A stretch of DNA of 64,000 nucleotides. It comes from CAWJKP01 sp963843465. Its GTDB lineage: Bacteria > Planctomycetota > Planctomycetia > Pirellulales > Thermoguttaceae. Positions 1 to 8,743 of this stretch are shown in pieces; position 1 is the first letter of the stretch, and every line of letters begins with the position of its first letter. A program made the position numbers and the translations under genes. Under the pieces are notes generated by a model, which saw nothing but the letters and a program-made list of their open reading frames with translations, ran no database searches and had not been told where the DNA came from. The stretch lies in assembly GCA_963843465.1 (NCBI GenBank), contig CAWJKP010000003.1, positions 248,001 through 312,000 of the forward strand, given 5' to 3'.

Positions 1-1135
1 GATCAGACGGTCTTTGACCAACTCTTTGGGCAGCAAGTTCGTCCGCAGGGAGCTCTTGCCCAGCCCCTGGAGGGCCAATCCGTAGGCCACGCCGAAGGAG
101 AGCAGGTTGTCCTTGAAGGCGGGCGAGGTGAGGACTTCCGGGCCGGACAGCCCGCGAAACGATTCCACCCGCTGGACCTCGAAACCCAAGCTCTGCGCCA
201 GGTAGCGCCGCAGCCCGGGCAGTTTCATGGCGTTGCCCAGGGTGAGCACCGTGCCGATCTTGGCCGAGCGGTCGATGCTGGAGAAATAGCCCAGCGACCG
301 CTGGATCTCGGTGAGCATGTCGTTGAACACGGGCCGCATCGCCTGGAAGACGGCCTTGGGGTCCTGGGCCGAGGTGGCGTTGCGCTTGAGATGCTCCGCC
401 TTGGCGAAGGTCAGCTTCAACTCCTTGGTCAGGGCCTTGGTGAAATGGTTGCCGCCCAGCGGGATGCTCCGCTGCCAGACGCGGTAGCCGTTGCTCACCA
501 CCAGGTCCGTGGCGTCGGTGCCCAGCGAGAGCACCACCAGCGACGGCGGCGGGTTGTCGGGATCGTATTCGTCGATCGGCGGCAGATCGTGGAGCTGGTC
601 GAAGGCCACGTAGTTGTAAAGTGCCAGCGGCGTAAGCTGGATCACGTCGACCTCGATCCCCGCCTCGCGGAAAGGCTCCAGCGCGGAACACCTGGTCGCG
701 TTTCATGGCGAACAGGCCGATTTCGGTCTCCAGCGCGAACCCTTCTTCCTCGCTGCCCCCGCCCATCCGCTGGTAGTCCCAAACCACGTCGTTCAGGTCG
801 AAAGGGATCTGCTGCCGCGCCTCGTAGCGGACGATATCGGGAATCTTCTTCGACTCCACCGGCGGCAGCTTGATGAAGCGGGCCAGGCCGTTCTGCCCGG
901 GCACGGAGATCGCCACGTGATCGCCGCGGACCGAGTTGCGCGACAAGAACTGCTTCAGGGCCTCGGCGACCAGCTCGGCCGGCTCGGCCCCGGGCTGCGT
1001 GAGAATCTTGGGATACTCGATGTAATCGAACGCATCGGCAAGGACACGGTCGGTAGACTCGTGCGGGCGGCAGCGCAGCGCCTTGAGCGACGAGTTGCCG
1101 ATGTCGATTCCCCACACGGCGTCGCTTCTGGCCAT
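1..1135 (-). pseudogene. pilM: PilM, type IV pilus assembly actin-like ATPase (frameshifted, 3' end outside window)
   Basis: Reverse-strand reading from the ATG at 1135 gives an actin-fold N terminus (WGIDIGNSSLKALR). It continues through VPGQNGLARFIKLPPVE and QQIPFDLNDVVWDYQ, the pattern of PilM, the cytoplasmic FtsA-like protein that links the type IV pilus/secretion ATPase machinery to the PilN-PilO membrane complex. Near 683-692 the frame breaks: up to there the protein reads MKRDQVFR, and the expected continuation LEPFREAGIEVDVIQLTPLALYNYVAF lies in another frame. Restoring one CG in a CGCG tract would give FRALEPF. Beyond the break the reading is good to the window edge, so the break is recent or a sequence error. 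The rest of a pilMNO operon would lie to the left. Confidence 0.8.
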
Positions 1136-1483
1136 TGGGACGTTCCTGCTCTGGTCTTCGATTGGCAGTGGAGGTTAGGAACCGAGGACCGAGCACGGCG
1201 CCAGGCCATACGCAGGGACAGGGCGGTCGAGATGACGTCCCTTACGCACTGTTCCGGTTCCACCTGAGGCCGAAATCGGGCCTTTGTAGATGTGACGGCA
1301 GCACAAGCTGCTAGCCTCTCCTAATAACCAATCTATCCCTACTACCCTCACGATGTCAACTGATTCCCCCCACCCAAACGGCGCTTCTTGGACCGATTTT
1401 GGCGGCATGGCCCCCGCTTCTTGGTCCCGGCATCGCTGCGAGGGTTTCCTCGTCAAGCGCGATATGCCACTTACGGGTGGATC
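1136..1483. other. Intergenic stretch without a recognisable gene
   Basis: This 348-bp gap lies between the pilM start and the stop of the methyltransferase gene; both genes are on the reverse strand. It should hold the pilM promoter and leader. Short open frames here have no codon pattern or motif I can defend. A purine-poor stretch (about 1290-1370) is more AT-rich than its neighbours. No clear -35/-10 pair or terminator was identified. Confidence 0.5.
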
Positions 1484-3913
1484 TTAGCGTTTCTCCTTGC
1501 CGCGTGCAGGCATCAGCGGGGCAGTCGTCTTCTCATACAAAGCAAAGAGGAACTCGACGCGCTGGCGGTCGGAACGGAACGGCTGCCAGCGGTAGCAGCG
1601 ATCGACGGCACGATCCAGGACCGAATGGGCCTTGGTCAATTCGCGCGGCATGGCCAGCGGGTCGTAGAGGTCGGCCAGCGTCGCGCCCTTTTTCAGGTGC
1701 TCTTCGCGGACGTCCAGCACGGCCTGCGCCGCGGTCTCCACCGAGGCGAGTTGCCTGGCACTAGGCGATTCCGGCCAGGAGTAGTTGTTGTAAACGAGTT
1801 TCGCCGAGTAACGGTAGCGGGATTCCAATCGCCCACACACCTGACGCACCCAGGCCATGTGCATGGTTGATGACAACACGCCGAAATGGTAGAGCGTGGC
1901 GTCCGGAAACACGAAAACAAGGTCGCTGACCAAGGTTCTTGGAGACATGAATCCGATGGGGATGAAGCGACGCCGCTCGGACGACACCTTGGGGATCAGC
2001 AGGAAGCGGCGTGACGGCATGTTCTCCACGTGGAATCTGGTCGGCGTTTCGGCGAGCTTTCTTGTCGGCGCGCTGCGGCTGGCTAGTCGAAATGCGCGAA
2101 CCGCCTTAACCCGACTCATGGCCGCGGGCATCTGCCGGAGTTTTTCCGGCGGACAATCGCCGAGCCAGAGGCACCAGCGCTCCGGGCCGTTGAGAAACTC
2201 CTCCGCGCCCAGCCAACGGCGGAAGAACTCCCTGGCCTTCGGCTCCACTTTGAGAAAATCTGCCTTCTCGTGCGGCGTGAAGAGGTAGTTGCCACCGTCG
2301 ATCGGCTTATTTCCAATGCCGATCTCGGGGACGTTGCAAAGAGGCTTCTGGCGGTTGACGACGGCCAAGTCGGGAGCATCAACCAGGTACGGGCTGATGT
2401 TCTTCGCTATGGCCACGGTAGTTTTCCGGTCGTGGTCCTCGAAAATGCGTTTGTTAGCCGTGTCGAAGGCCGCGAAGCCGATGATGACGACGTGTACGTG
2501 CGCCTTGCCTCTGGCTGTGCTCTCCCAGGGAAACATGCGGTGGGCAAAGTGGATCTTCAGCCCGAATCGCTGGAAGATCGCACTGCAAAGCGTACCGACT
2601 TGCTCGCCCTGGGTGATGGAGTTCGTTGACACGAAACCGACAACGATTCTTGTTCCCTGAATGTAATCTGCGGCTTTGAAGTACCAGCCCGTCACGTAAT
2701 CCAGCAGTCCGCGCTGCATGACGCCTTCGGCGGCCAAGGCCATGTCGGCGCGTTGTTCCTTGGTCTGGTATTTGCCGCCCACGAACGGCGGATTACCGAG
2801 AACGTAGCTGCACTTTTCCGGTGGGAGGAGCTCCTTCCAATCGCGGCGCAGCGCGTTGTCGCAGACGATTCTTGGACTCTTCGTCAAGGGGAGACGCACG
2901 AAGTATTGGCCAAAGGCTTCGGCGAGCCGGACGTTCATCTGGTGGTCCATCAACCGCATCGCCACCTCCGCGATCCGCGCCGGCCAGGGGCCGATCTCGA
3001 TGCCGAAAAAGGCGTCCACATCCACCAGCGAAACCGTTTGGATGTCCAATCGCCGCTGGATGCCGCCATCGATCGCCATGAGCAGCTCGATTTCCAGCAG
3101 GCGCAGCTCGCGGTAGGTGATCACCAGGAAGTTGCCGCAGCCGCAGGCGGGATCGAGGAAACGAAGCTGGGAAAGCCGCTGGTGGAACTGTTTCAGTTGG
3201 CTCTTGCTGCCCTTGATCCGCTCGAACTCTGCTCTCAGGTCGTCAAGGAACAGCGCGCGAACTACCTTGAGGATGTCGCGCTCGCTGGTGTAGTGGCCGC
3301 CGACTTGGCGACGCTCGCGTTTTTCCATGATGCCCTGGAAGAGCGAGCCGAAGATGGCCGGCGAAATCTGCGACCAATTGAAGCGAGTACAGGCGAGGAG
3401 GCTGTTTCGCATGTCGCGGTTGAAGTCGGCGAAACCGAGGCTCTCCGCGAAAAGATCGCCGTTGACATAGGGGAACGCGGCCAAGGTCTCGTCGAGGTTC
3501 GTCTGTCGCCTGTCGGGCGGCGTGTTGAGCAGGGCGAAGAGGCGCGCCAGGTGAAGCCCAAGGTCCGAGCCGTCTGGTTTTGTGCGGTCCTCGATGTAGA
3601 GCCGGAACGCCTCGCGGTCGAAAATGCCGGTATCTTCGGCAAACAGACAAAACAGGACGCGGACCAGGAAACGCTCCAATTCGTGACCGCGGTAGCCGCC
3701 GGCTTCCAGCGCGTCGTGCAGGTCGTCCATGATAGCCACGGCCCGCAAGTTAATCGGATCCTGGTCCTCGAAACGATGCCGCTGGTAGCCGGGGATCAAG
3801 GCGAACTCGTGGATGTGCCGATGGAGTTGTCCAAGCTCGAATTCCTGGGAATCAACCCGGTCGCGGGCAAAGCGAATGGCGTTTTGGCGGATTTCATTCC
3901 AGGAAATGGGCAT
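1484..3913 (-). CDS. MmeI-type (Type IIL) DNA adenine methyltransferase lacking the nuclease domain
   Basis: An 809-residue protein with the middle and C-terminal architecture of MmeI-family Type IIL enzymes. In order: a helical connector (LIPGYQRHRFEDQDPINLRA, then LVRVLFCLFAEDTGIF), the HYTSE segment, SAM-binding motif I DPACGCGNF, catalytic motif IV NPPF at the centre of an N6-adenine methyltransferase, then target-recognition and C-terminal helical regions (LVYNNYSWPESP, RWQPFRSDRQRVEFLFALYE). MmeI relatives open with a SWNEIR helix followed by about 120 residues of PD-(D/E)xK nuclease. Here MPISWNEIRQNAIRFARDRV joins within a few residues to LHRHIHEFALIPGYQ, so the nuclease catalytic region is absent in-frame. 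The expected activity is DNA methylation without cleavage. No separate restriction gene is adjacent. Confidence 0.88.
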   Translation of the reverse strand: MPISWNEIRQNAIRFARDRVDSQEFELGQLHRHIHEFALIPGYQRHRFEDQDPINLRAVAIMDDLHDALEAGGYRGHELERFLVRVLFCLFAEDTGIFDREAFRLYIEDRTKPDGSDLGLHLARLFALLNTPPDRRQTNLDETLAAFPYVNGDLFAESLGFADFNRDMRNSLLACTRFNWSQISPAIFGSLFQGIMEKRERRQVGGHYTSERDILKVVRALFLDDLRAEFERIKGSKSQLKQFHQRLSQLRFLDPACGCGNFLVITYRELRLLEIELLMAIDGGIQRRLDIQTVSLVDVDAFFGIEIGPWPARIAEVAMRLMDHQMNVRLAEAFGQYFVRLPLTKSPRIVCDNALRRDWKELLPPEKCSYVLGNPPFVGGKYQTKEQRADMALAAEGVMQRGLLDYVTGWYFKAADYIQGTRIVVGFVSTNSITQGEQVGTLCSAIFQRFGLKIHFAHRMFPWESTARGKAHVHVVIIGFAAFDTANKRIFEDHDRKTTVAIAKNISPYLVDAPDLAVVNRQKPLCNVPEIGIGNKPIDGGNYLFTPHEKADFLKVEPKAREFFRRWLGAEEFLNGPERWCLWLGDCPPEKLRQMPAAMSRVKAVRAFRLASRSAPTRKLAETPTRFHVENMPSRRFLLIPKVSSERRRFIPIGFMSPRTLVSDLVFVFPDATLYHFGVLSSTMHMAWVRQVCGRLESRYRYSAKLVYNNYSWPESPSARQLASVETAAQAVLDVREEHLKKGATLADLYDPLAMPRELTKAHSVLDRAVDRCYRWQPFRSDRQRVEFLFALYEKTTAPLMPARGKEKR

Positions 3914-4144
3914 AGGTTACCCCTCTCGCTGCGAGCTGCCGTCGAGTCTCTCGCGTTTCATGGGACGTAGCATACCACATGCCCACGACAAGCGTGGGCG
4001 CGGCACCCATTTCTTCCGAGTTGTGCAACATGCAAGCCATACCCCCATCCAGGACCGCTCGACTTCGCGCGATGCAGCCGTTATGGTAAAGGTTTCGGCA
4101 ACCGGGCCCTGGTAGCGCAGCACCGCCCTAAGTTACTCTCTGCT

Positions 4145-7141
4145 ATGACCTTTGATCGCCTGACCGTACTCCTGCCCTGCCACAGTCTCGAGGACCTGTC
4201 GCTGGAGCGGTCCGCGGAGGAGTCCGAGGAGCTGCTCTCCGCCTGGTCGGCGCTCTACCATCCGGCCCTCCTGCTCCACGCCCGGGCCCTGCCGCGTTGG
4301 GTCCAGGCCGATACGCCGCCGGACGATCCGGCCACCTGCCTGACCGTCATACCGCGGCCCGCCGAATCGCTGCTTCCGGCGGGCTGGCTGGATCAGGCCC
4401 TGGCCGGCGGGGCGGCCGTGGTCCGCAATCAGGCCGATCGGGAGGCGATGGTCGCCGACGCGCTGGCACGTCTGCCCGGCGAGTCGCCAAGGTTCGATCC
4501 GGGCTTGGTGGGCGATTTTCTGGCCCTCGGTTTCTGCCATTTCCAGGTCGAGCTGCTCACCCGCCGGCTCCGCTACATGAGCAACCTCGACGAGTCGCGT
4601 TTTCAAGAGCGGACGCTGGCCGCGGCCCAGGAGGCTGCCGACGGCCGGGACGAAACGGCCCGGGAGCACTTGCACAGTGCCTTCGACCTGCTCACCGAAG
4701 CCCGGGAGTATTTCTATCCGGTCGAGACCTACTTGCTGGACCTGACCCTGGTCGCGCCGACGACCATCGGGCCGTCGCTGCGGGCGGAGCTGGCTCGGGG
4801 CGGGCCGCTCAATCTGCTGCTCTCGGGCGAGACCGTCCAACGAATGGCCGAGCGCGAGCCGCTGACCTTGGCCGCACTCCGTGAGGGCCTGGAAAAGGAA
4901 CAGGTTACGATCATCGGCGGGGAATACGACGAGCGGGAGCTGCCGCTGTTGACCCACGAGGCGATCCTCGATCACGTTGGCCGGGGTCTGGACGTCTATC
5001 AAGAGCACCTCGGCCGCCGGCCGGAGATTTTTGGACGGCGGCGGTTCGGGCTCACGCCGCTGTTGCCCGGCGTCCTTCGCCGCCTGGGTTTTCTCGGTTG
5101 CTTGCACTTCACGCTCGACGACGGCCGGTTCCCCACCGGAAACCAGAGCCGCATCCGCTGGGAGGGCCTGGATGGGGAGGCGATCGAGGCCCTGGCCCGA
5201 CTCCCCTTGGACGCTTCGAGGGCGGAGAGCTTCCTGCAATTGCCGGAGAAATTGGGCCGCGCGATGGATGTCGACCACGCCGCCAGCGCGGTCTTCGCAC
5301 ATTGGCCCGGGCAGGCAAGCCGCTGGTACCGCGACTTGCAACGGATGGCACAATACTCGCCGGCGCTGGGCCGTTTTGCCTCGGTGGCCGACTGTTTGCG
5401 CCGCACGGAGTACGTCGGCCAGTCGACCCGTTACAAGGCCGATCAGTATCGCTCCGCCTACCTGCGGCAGGCCGTCCAGGCCGGCCAGGCCGATCCGATC
5501 TCGCGTTGGACCCGTTACTACGGCCGCCTGGCCCGGGCGGAAACGGCCGACCGGCTCCAGTTCCTGGCCGATGCGGTGGGCAACCGCGCCGGCTCGGGCC
5601 CGCTTCTCCCTCCGGGAGAGGACAGGGGTGAGAGGGGCGACGATGGACGAACCATGCTTGTCGCCACACGGCCGGCGTGGCCGCCGGGGCTAACAGATCT
5701 GCTCCCGTCAGCCCCGGCCACACCGGCGTCAGCCCCGGCGGCCACACCGGCGTTAGCCCCGGCGGCCACGCCGGCGCAAGGAGGACCGCCGGCCGAGATC
5801 GACGAATCGTTGGCAGCAGCGACCCAGGCGGCGCTGGCGAGTTTTGCCGACGCGTTGGCCGGGCACTGCCAGGTGGTGGGCCAGGCGGCGGGCTACACGC
5901 TGGCCAACCCCAACACGTCTCCACGTCGCGTCGTGCTGGATGCCGCGGACTTGGCAGGGCTCCCTGCAGTCGGTGGGGCCGTGTTGGCGGCCCAAGAGAC
6001 GGCCGGGCGGAAAGAGGTGCTCGTCGAGGTCCCTCCCCTGGGCTTCGCCTGGGTCGCCGCCGCCTCACCGGCGGCCCCGGCGGCCAAGAGAACATCCTTT
6101 TGGAATCGTCTGAAGAAAGGCGAAGATCCTCCCTTGGTAACGGGAAACGTGCTGCGCAACGAGTTTTTGGAAATGGCCGTCGATCCGGCGACTGGCGGGA
6201 TCAAGGCCGTCCGCGCCGCGGGACGCCGCGAAAACCGCCTTGGCCAGCAGATCGCCCTGCGGATTGACCCTGCCCTTGCCGGCCGCGGGGCCGTGGAAAA
6301 GGGACACGAGTCGCAGTACACCGTGATGGCGGCCGACAAGATTTCCGTGATCTCGCCCGGTCCGCTGGCCGGCAGAGTGGCTAGTCGCGGCCGACTGCTG
6401 GACCGCGAAGGACAAATCGTGGCGCGGTTCGTCCAGACGGTCACCCTGCGTCGCGGAAGCCGGCTGATCGAGGTCGAGATCGAGCTGGACGTAGATCGCC
6501 AGCCGGGGTCGGATCCCTGGGAGTCGTACTACGCGGCCCGATTCGCCTGGGGCGACGATGCCTTGGAGTTAGTCCGCAGCGTCGGACTGGCTGGCGAGGT
6601 CACGGAGAGCACGTTTCTCGAAGCCCCGCAGTTTCTCGATCTGCGGCTGAATAACGCCCATACCACGATCTTCACCGCCGGGCTGCCCTACCACCGCCGG
6701 CTAGGCCCTCACAAGCTCGACACGCTGCTTTTGGTCCGCGGCGAGACCTCGCGCAGATTCCGCCTGGGGATCGGATTGGACCTGCCCCATCCGGCCCCTA
6801 TGGCGTTGGAGTTTCTCACGCCGGACCTGATCCGCTCGCAGTCGCCGCCGCCATCGTCGCCCTTCGGGTGGCTGTTCCATCTGGATGCGAAGAACGTGGT
6901 CGCGACCCACTGGGAAACGATCGTAGGTCCCGCCTGCCGGGCGGGACAACCTGGCCATAGTGTGCCGCCGAGTCCCGCCCGGCAGGCGGGACCTACCGGG
7001 CAGGGGGGACCTGCCGGGTTCCGCGTGCGGCTGCTGGAGACGGAGGGACGCGGTTGCCGAATCGGCCTGCGATCGTTTCGCGCGCCGCCGCCGCCCGGCT
7101 GCTGGATCCCTCCGGCTCGGAGCCGGTCGCGCTGGAGGTAA
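4145..7141 (+). CDS. GH38-like (alpha-mannosidase-fold) protein, 3' end frameshifted
   Basis: The 998-residue open frame has an N-terminal barrel-like region with EKEQVTIIGGEYDERELPLLTHEAI and then GRRPEIFGRRRFGLTPLLPGVLRRLGF. This layout matches glycoside hydrolase family 38, where the segment before FG normally carries the catalytic Asp; here it reads RRRFG, so hydrolase activity is doubtful. A C-terminal beta-sandwich follows (LRNEFLEMAVDPATGGIKAVRAAGR). Two translated repeat insertions interrupt it (5671-5775 and 6923-7018). Near 7080-7095, in a CG/GCC tract, the frame shifts. The other frame reads LLDPSGSEPVALEVIGDCITVEM and stops at 7207-7209, overlapping the cmk start GTG by GTGA. The native gene therefore probably ends at 7209 and is coupled to cmk. 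Substrate unknown. Confidence 0.7.
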   Translation: MTFDRLTVLLPCHSLEDLSLERSAEESEELLSAWSALYHPALLLHARALPRWVQADTPPDDPATCLTVIPRPAESLLPAGWLDQALAGGAAVVRNQADREAMVADALARLPGESPRFDPGLVGDFLALGFCHFQVELLTRRLRYMSNLDESRFQERTLAAAQEAADGRDETAREHLHSAFDLLTEAREYFYPVETYLLDLTLVAPTTIGPSLRAELARGGPLNLLLSGETVQRMAEREPLTLAALREGLEKEQVTIIGGEYDERELPLLTHEAILDHVGRGLDVYQEHLGRRPEIFGRRRFGLTPLLPGVLRRLGFLGCLHFTLDDGRFPTGNQSRIRWEGLDGEAIEALARLPLDASRAESFLQLPEKLGRAMDVDHAASAVFAHWPGQASRWYRDLQRMAQYSPALGRFASVADCLRRTEYVGQSTRYKADQYRSAYLRQAVQAGQADPISRWTRYYGRLARAETADRLQFLADAVGNRAGSGPLLPPGEDRGERGDDGRTMLVATRPAWPPGLTDLLPSAPATPASAPAATPALAPAATPAQGGPPAEIDESLAAATQAALASFADALAGHCQVVGQAAGYTLANPNTSPRRVVLDAADLAGLPAVGGAVLAAQETAGRKEVLVEVPPLGFAWVAAASPAAPAAKRTSFWNRLKKGEDPPLVTGNVLRNEFLEMAVDPATGGIKAVRAAGRRENRLGQQIALRIDPALAGRGAVEKGHESQYTVMAADKISVISPGPLAGRVASRGRLLDREGQIVARFVQTVTLRRGSRLIEVEIELDVDRQPGSDPWESYYAARFAWGDDALELVRSVGLAGEVTESTFLEAPQFLDLRLNNAHTTIFTAGLPYHRRLGPHKLDTLLLVRGETSRRFRLGIGLDLPHPAPMALEFLTPDLIRSQSPPPSSPFGWLFHLDAKNVVATHWETIVGPACRAGQPGHSVPPSPARQAGPTGQGGPAGFRVRLLETEGRGCRIGLRSFRAPPPPGCWIPPARSRSRWR
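5671..5775. repeat. GGC-type palindromic element cluster, translated inside the GH38-like gene
   Basis: One arm, CCGGCGTGGCCGCCGGGGCT, is followed by three tandem copies of the opposite arm (AGCCCCGGCGGCCACGCCGG and variants). It is read through as AWPPGLT followed by proline/alanine-rich units (ATPASAPAATPALAPAATPA). The same palindrome recurs at about 18696-18752, 18898-18921, 25377-25432, 42006-42062, 50097-50121 and 50281-50307. A pyrimidine-rich hairpin (CTCCCTCCGGGAGAGG) sits just upstream at about 5607-5640. Confidence 0.85.
6923..7018. repeat. 25-bp perfect inverted repeat inside the GH38-like gene (GPACRAGQ element)
   Basis: Arms at 6923-6947 and 6972-6996 are perfect complements, starting GTAGGTCCCGCCTGCC. 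A further partial arm follows to about 7018. Translation gives VGPACRAGQ and then PARQAGPTGQGGPAG, a peptide unlike the surrounding beta-sandwich. The element adds about 32 codons without breaking the frame. Confidence 0.85.
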
Positions 7142-7205
7142 TCGGCGATTGCATTACGGTGGAAATGCCGGCCTACGGCTGGATCGAGGTCGAGGCGGAG
7201 TACAC

Positions 7206-7871
7206 GTGATCATCACCATTGACGGACCTGCCGGCGCGGGGAAGAGCACGGTGGCCAAGGCGCTGGCCCGGCGGCTGGGGTTTCGCTACCTGGACACGGG
7301 GTCGATGTATCGGGCGGTAGCGCTGGCCGGTTGGCGGCGGGACGTCGATTGGCAGCAGCCGGAGCAACTGGCCGAGGTGGCCCGGCAGGTTCGGCTGGAT
7401 GTCCAGGGGGACCGAATCCTCTTGGATGGCGAGGACGTGACCGACGCGGTGCGGACCAGCGAAATCACGGCCGTAACGCGATTCTCCGCCGACAATCCCC
7501 AGATCCGCCAACGGCTGGTGGAACTCCAGCGGCGGGTGGCCGAGCGGGACAACGTGATTACCGAGGGCCGCGACCAGGGCACCGTCGTCTTTCCTCACGC
7601 CGACTTCAAGTTCTTCCTCACGGCCAGCCCGCCAGAGCGCGCCGTACGCCGGCAAGGGGATCTCGCGGCTCAGGGGGAGTCCCGTTCGCTGTCGGAGATA
7701 CTGGCGGATATCAATCGGCGCGATTTACAAGACGCCGCCCGGCCCGTCGGACCTTTGCGCCGCGCCGACGATGCGATGGAAGTCGATACGGATCGCAAGA
7801 CGGTAGAAGAGGTTGTAGACTTCTTGGAACGTCTGGTGCGTCAGTCCCCTCTCCCTCCGGGAGAGGGTTAG
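7206..7871 (+). CDS. cmk: Cytidylate kinase
   Basis: Phosphorylates CMP and dCMP to the diphosphates with ATP, in pyrimidine nucleotide salvage and supply. The P-loop GPAGAGKST is at residues 7-15. LDTGSMYRAVALA (substrate site), ITEGRDQGTVVFP and a DINRRDLQDAARPVGPL segment follow in the normal order; 221 residues is typical. The GTG at 7206 is chosen because it begins MIITIDGPAGAGKST and overlaps the end of the upstream gene as GTGA, implying translational coupling. The last residues, SPLPPGEG, come from a dispersed hairpin repeat that supplies the stop codon. Confidence 0.93.
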   Translation: MIITIDGPAGAGKSTVAKALARRLGFRYLDTGSMYRAVALAGWRRDVDWQQPEQLAEVARQVRLDVQGDRILLDGEDVTDAVRTSEITAVTRFSADNPQIRQRLVELQRRVAERDNVITEGRDQGTVVFPHADFKFFLTASPPERAVRRQGDLAAQGESRSLSEILADINRRDLQDAARPVGPLRRADDAMEVDTDRKTVEEVVDFLERLVRQSPLPPGEG

Positions 7872-8041
7872 GGTGAGGGGGAACTTCGAGAAACCCTCCT
7901 TCACTTTGCCGGGAGCAAGAGCGTGTCATTTCGGTCCTTCACCAATCGGGGCGGCAAGACGTGCCGCGGAAACGTCAAGGAGAGGGCGGGCAAATCTTTG
8001 GCGAGTCCCCTCACCCCGACCCTCTCCCGGAGGGAGAGGGG
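7846..8041. repeat. Two oppositely oriented CTCTCCC hairpin repeats flanking the cmk-plsC gap
   Basis: Copies at 7846-7881 and 8007-8041 share CCCTCTCCC and GGGAGAGGG arms plus a GGGTGAGGGG tail and are inverted relative to each other. Related copies lie at about 5607-5640, 25309-25345 and 52008-52042. The first encodes the C terminus of Cmk. The pair could fold as hairpins between cmk and plsC; whether they terminate transcription is unknown. Confidence 0.8.
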
Positions 8042-8080
8042 GACCTTGAATCGCCAGTTTGCGAGAGTCCAGATAATAGG

Positions 8081-8743
8081 ATGAACGCTCGTTCGGCAAT
8101 CCACTGGTGTTGGTACAACTTCTCGAAGCTCTCCTTGCAGGCGTGGGAGTCGGTCTATTTCAGCCCGCGCTATTCCGGGGTCGAGAATATACCGCCAACC
8201 GGGGCTGTGCTCATGGTCTCGAACCACCAGAGTCACCTTGACCCTCCTCTGGTTGGGTCTGGATGTCCGCGGATGATGAACTACGTCGCCCGCGACACGC
8301 TTTTCCGCTTCAAGCCCTTCGGCTGGCTGATCCACTCCTACAACGCCATCCCCATTGATCGGGACGGGACAGGGATTTCGGGCATCAAAGAGACGCTGAA
8401 ACGGTTGAAGCGGGGCCAGATCGTGCTCGTGTTTCCCGAGGGGACGCGGACGCGGGATGGGAACGTAGGCAAATTCCGGCCGGGCTTCTCGTCGCTGGCG
8501 GTCCGCACGGGGGCGGCGATCGTGCCGGCCGCCATCGAGGGGGCCCACGCAGCTTGGCCTCGCAACCAGCTTTTTCCGCACCCCGGCCCTGTACGTGTCC
8601 ATTACGGCACGCCCATCCTGCCCGAGGAGGCCCGGAAATACGAGGAGCGGGCGCTGGTCGAGGAAGTCGAGCGGCGGGTCCGCTACTACCATGCCCAACT
8701 GCGGCGGCGGCTTTCTAGCGACGCTTCGGCGCGGTCTTCTTGA
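8081..8743 (+). CDS. plsC: 1-acyl-sn-glycerol-3-phosphate acyltransferase
   Basis: Adds the second acyl chain to lysophosphatidate at the membrane in phospholipid synthesis. The HX4D catalytic motif is visible as NHQSHLDPPL, with FPEGTRTRDG (glycerophosphate binding), IPIDRDG and VPAAIEGAH in PlsC order. The start at 8081 (MNARSAIHWCWYN) is preferred; upstream in-frame codons are translated repeat (SPHPDPLPEGEG). The 3' end overlaps the converging TOPRIM gene by about 29 bp, so the last residues RLSSDASARSS may not be ancestral. Length about 220 residues, normal for the family. Confidence 0.9.
   Translation: MNARSAIHWCWYNFSKLSLQAWESVYFSPRYSGVENIPPTGAVLMVSNHQSHLDPPLVGSGCPRMMNYVARDTLFRFKPFGWLIHSYNAIPIDRDGTGISGIKETLKRLKRGQIVLVFPEGTRTRDGNVGKFRPGFSSLAVRTGAAIVPAAIEGAHAAWPRNQLFPHPGPVRVHYGTPILPEEARKYEERALVEEVERRVRYYHAQLRRRLSSDASARSS

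Noticed and set aside
2753..3970. Forward open frame of about 400 codons opposite the MmeI-type gene
   Set aside because: The reverse strand carries all the methyltransferase motifs; the forward frame has no coherent motif.
7961..8080. N-terminal extension of PlsC
   Set aside because: It is translated hairpin repeat (SPHPDPLPEGEG), and the PlsC fold starts after the ATG at 8081.
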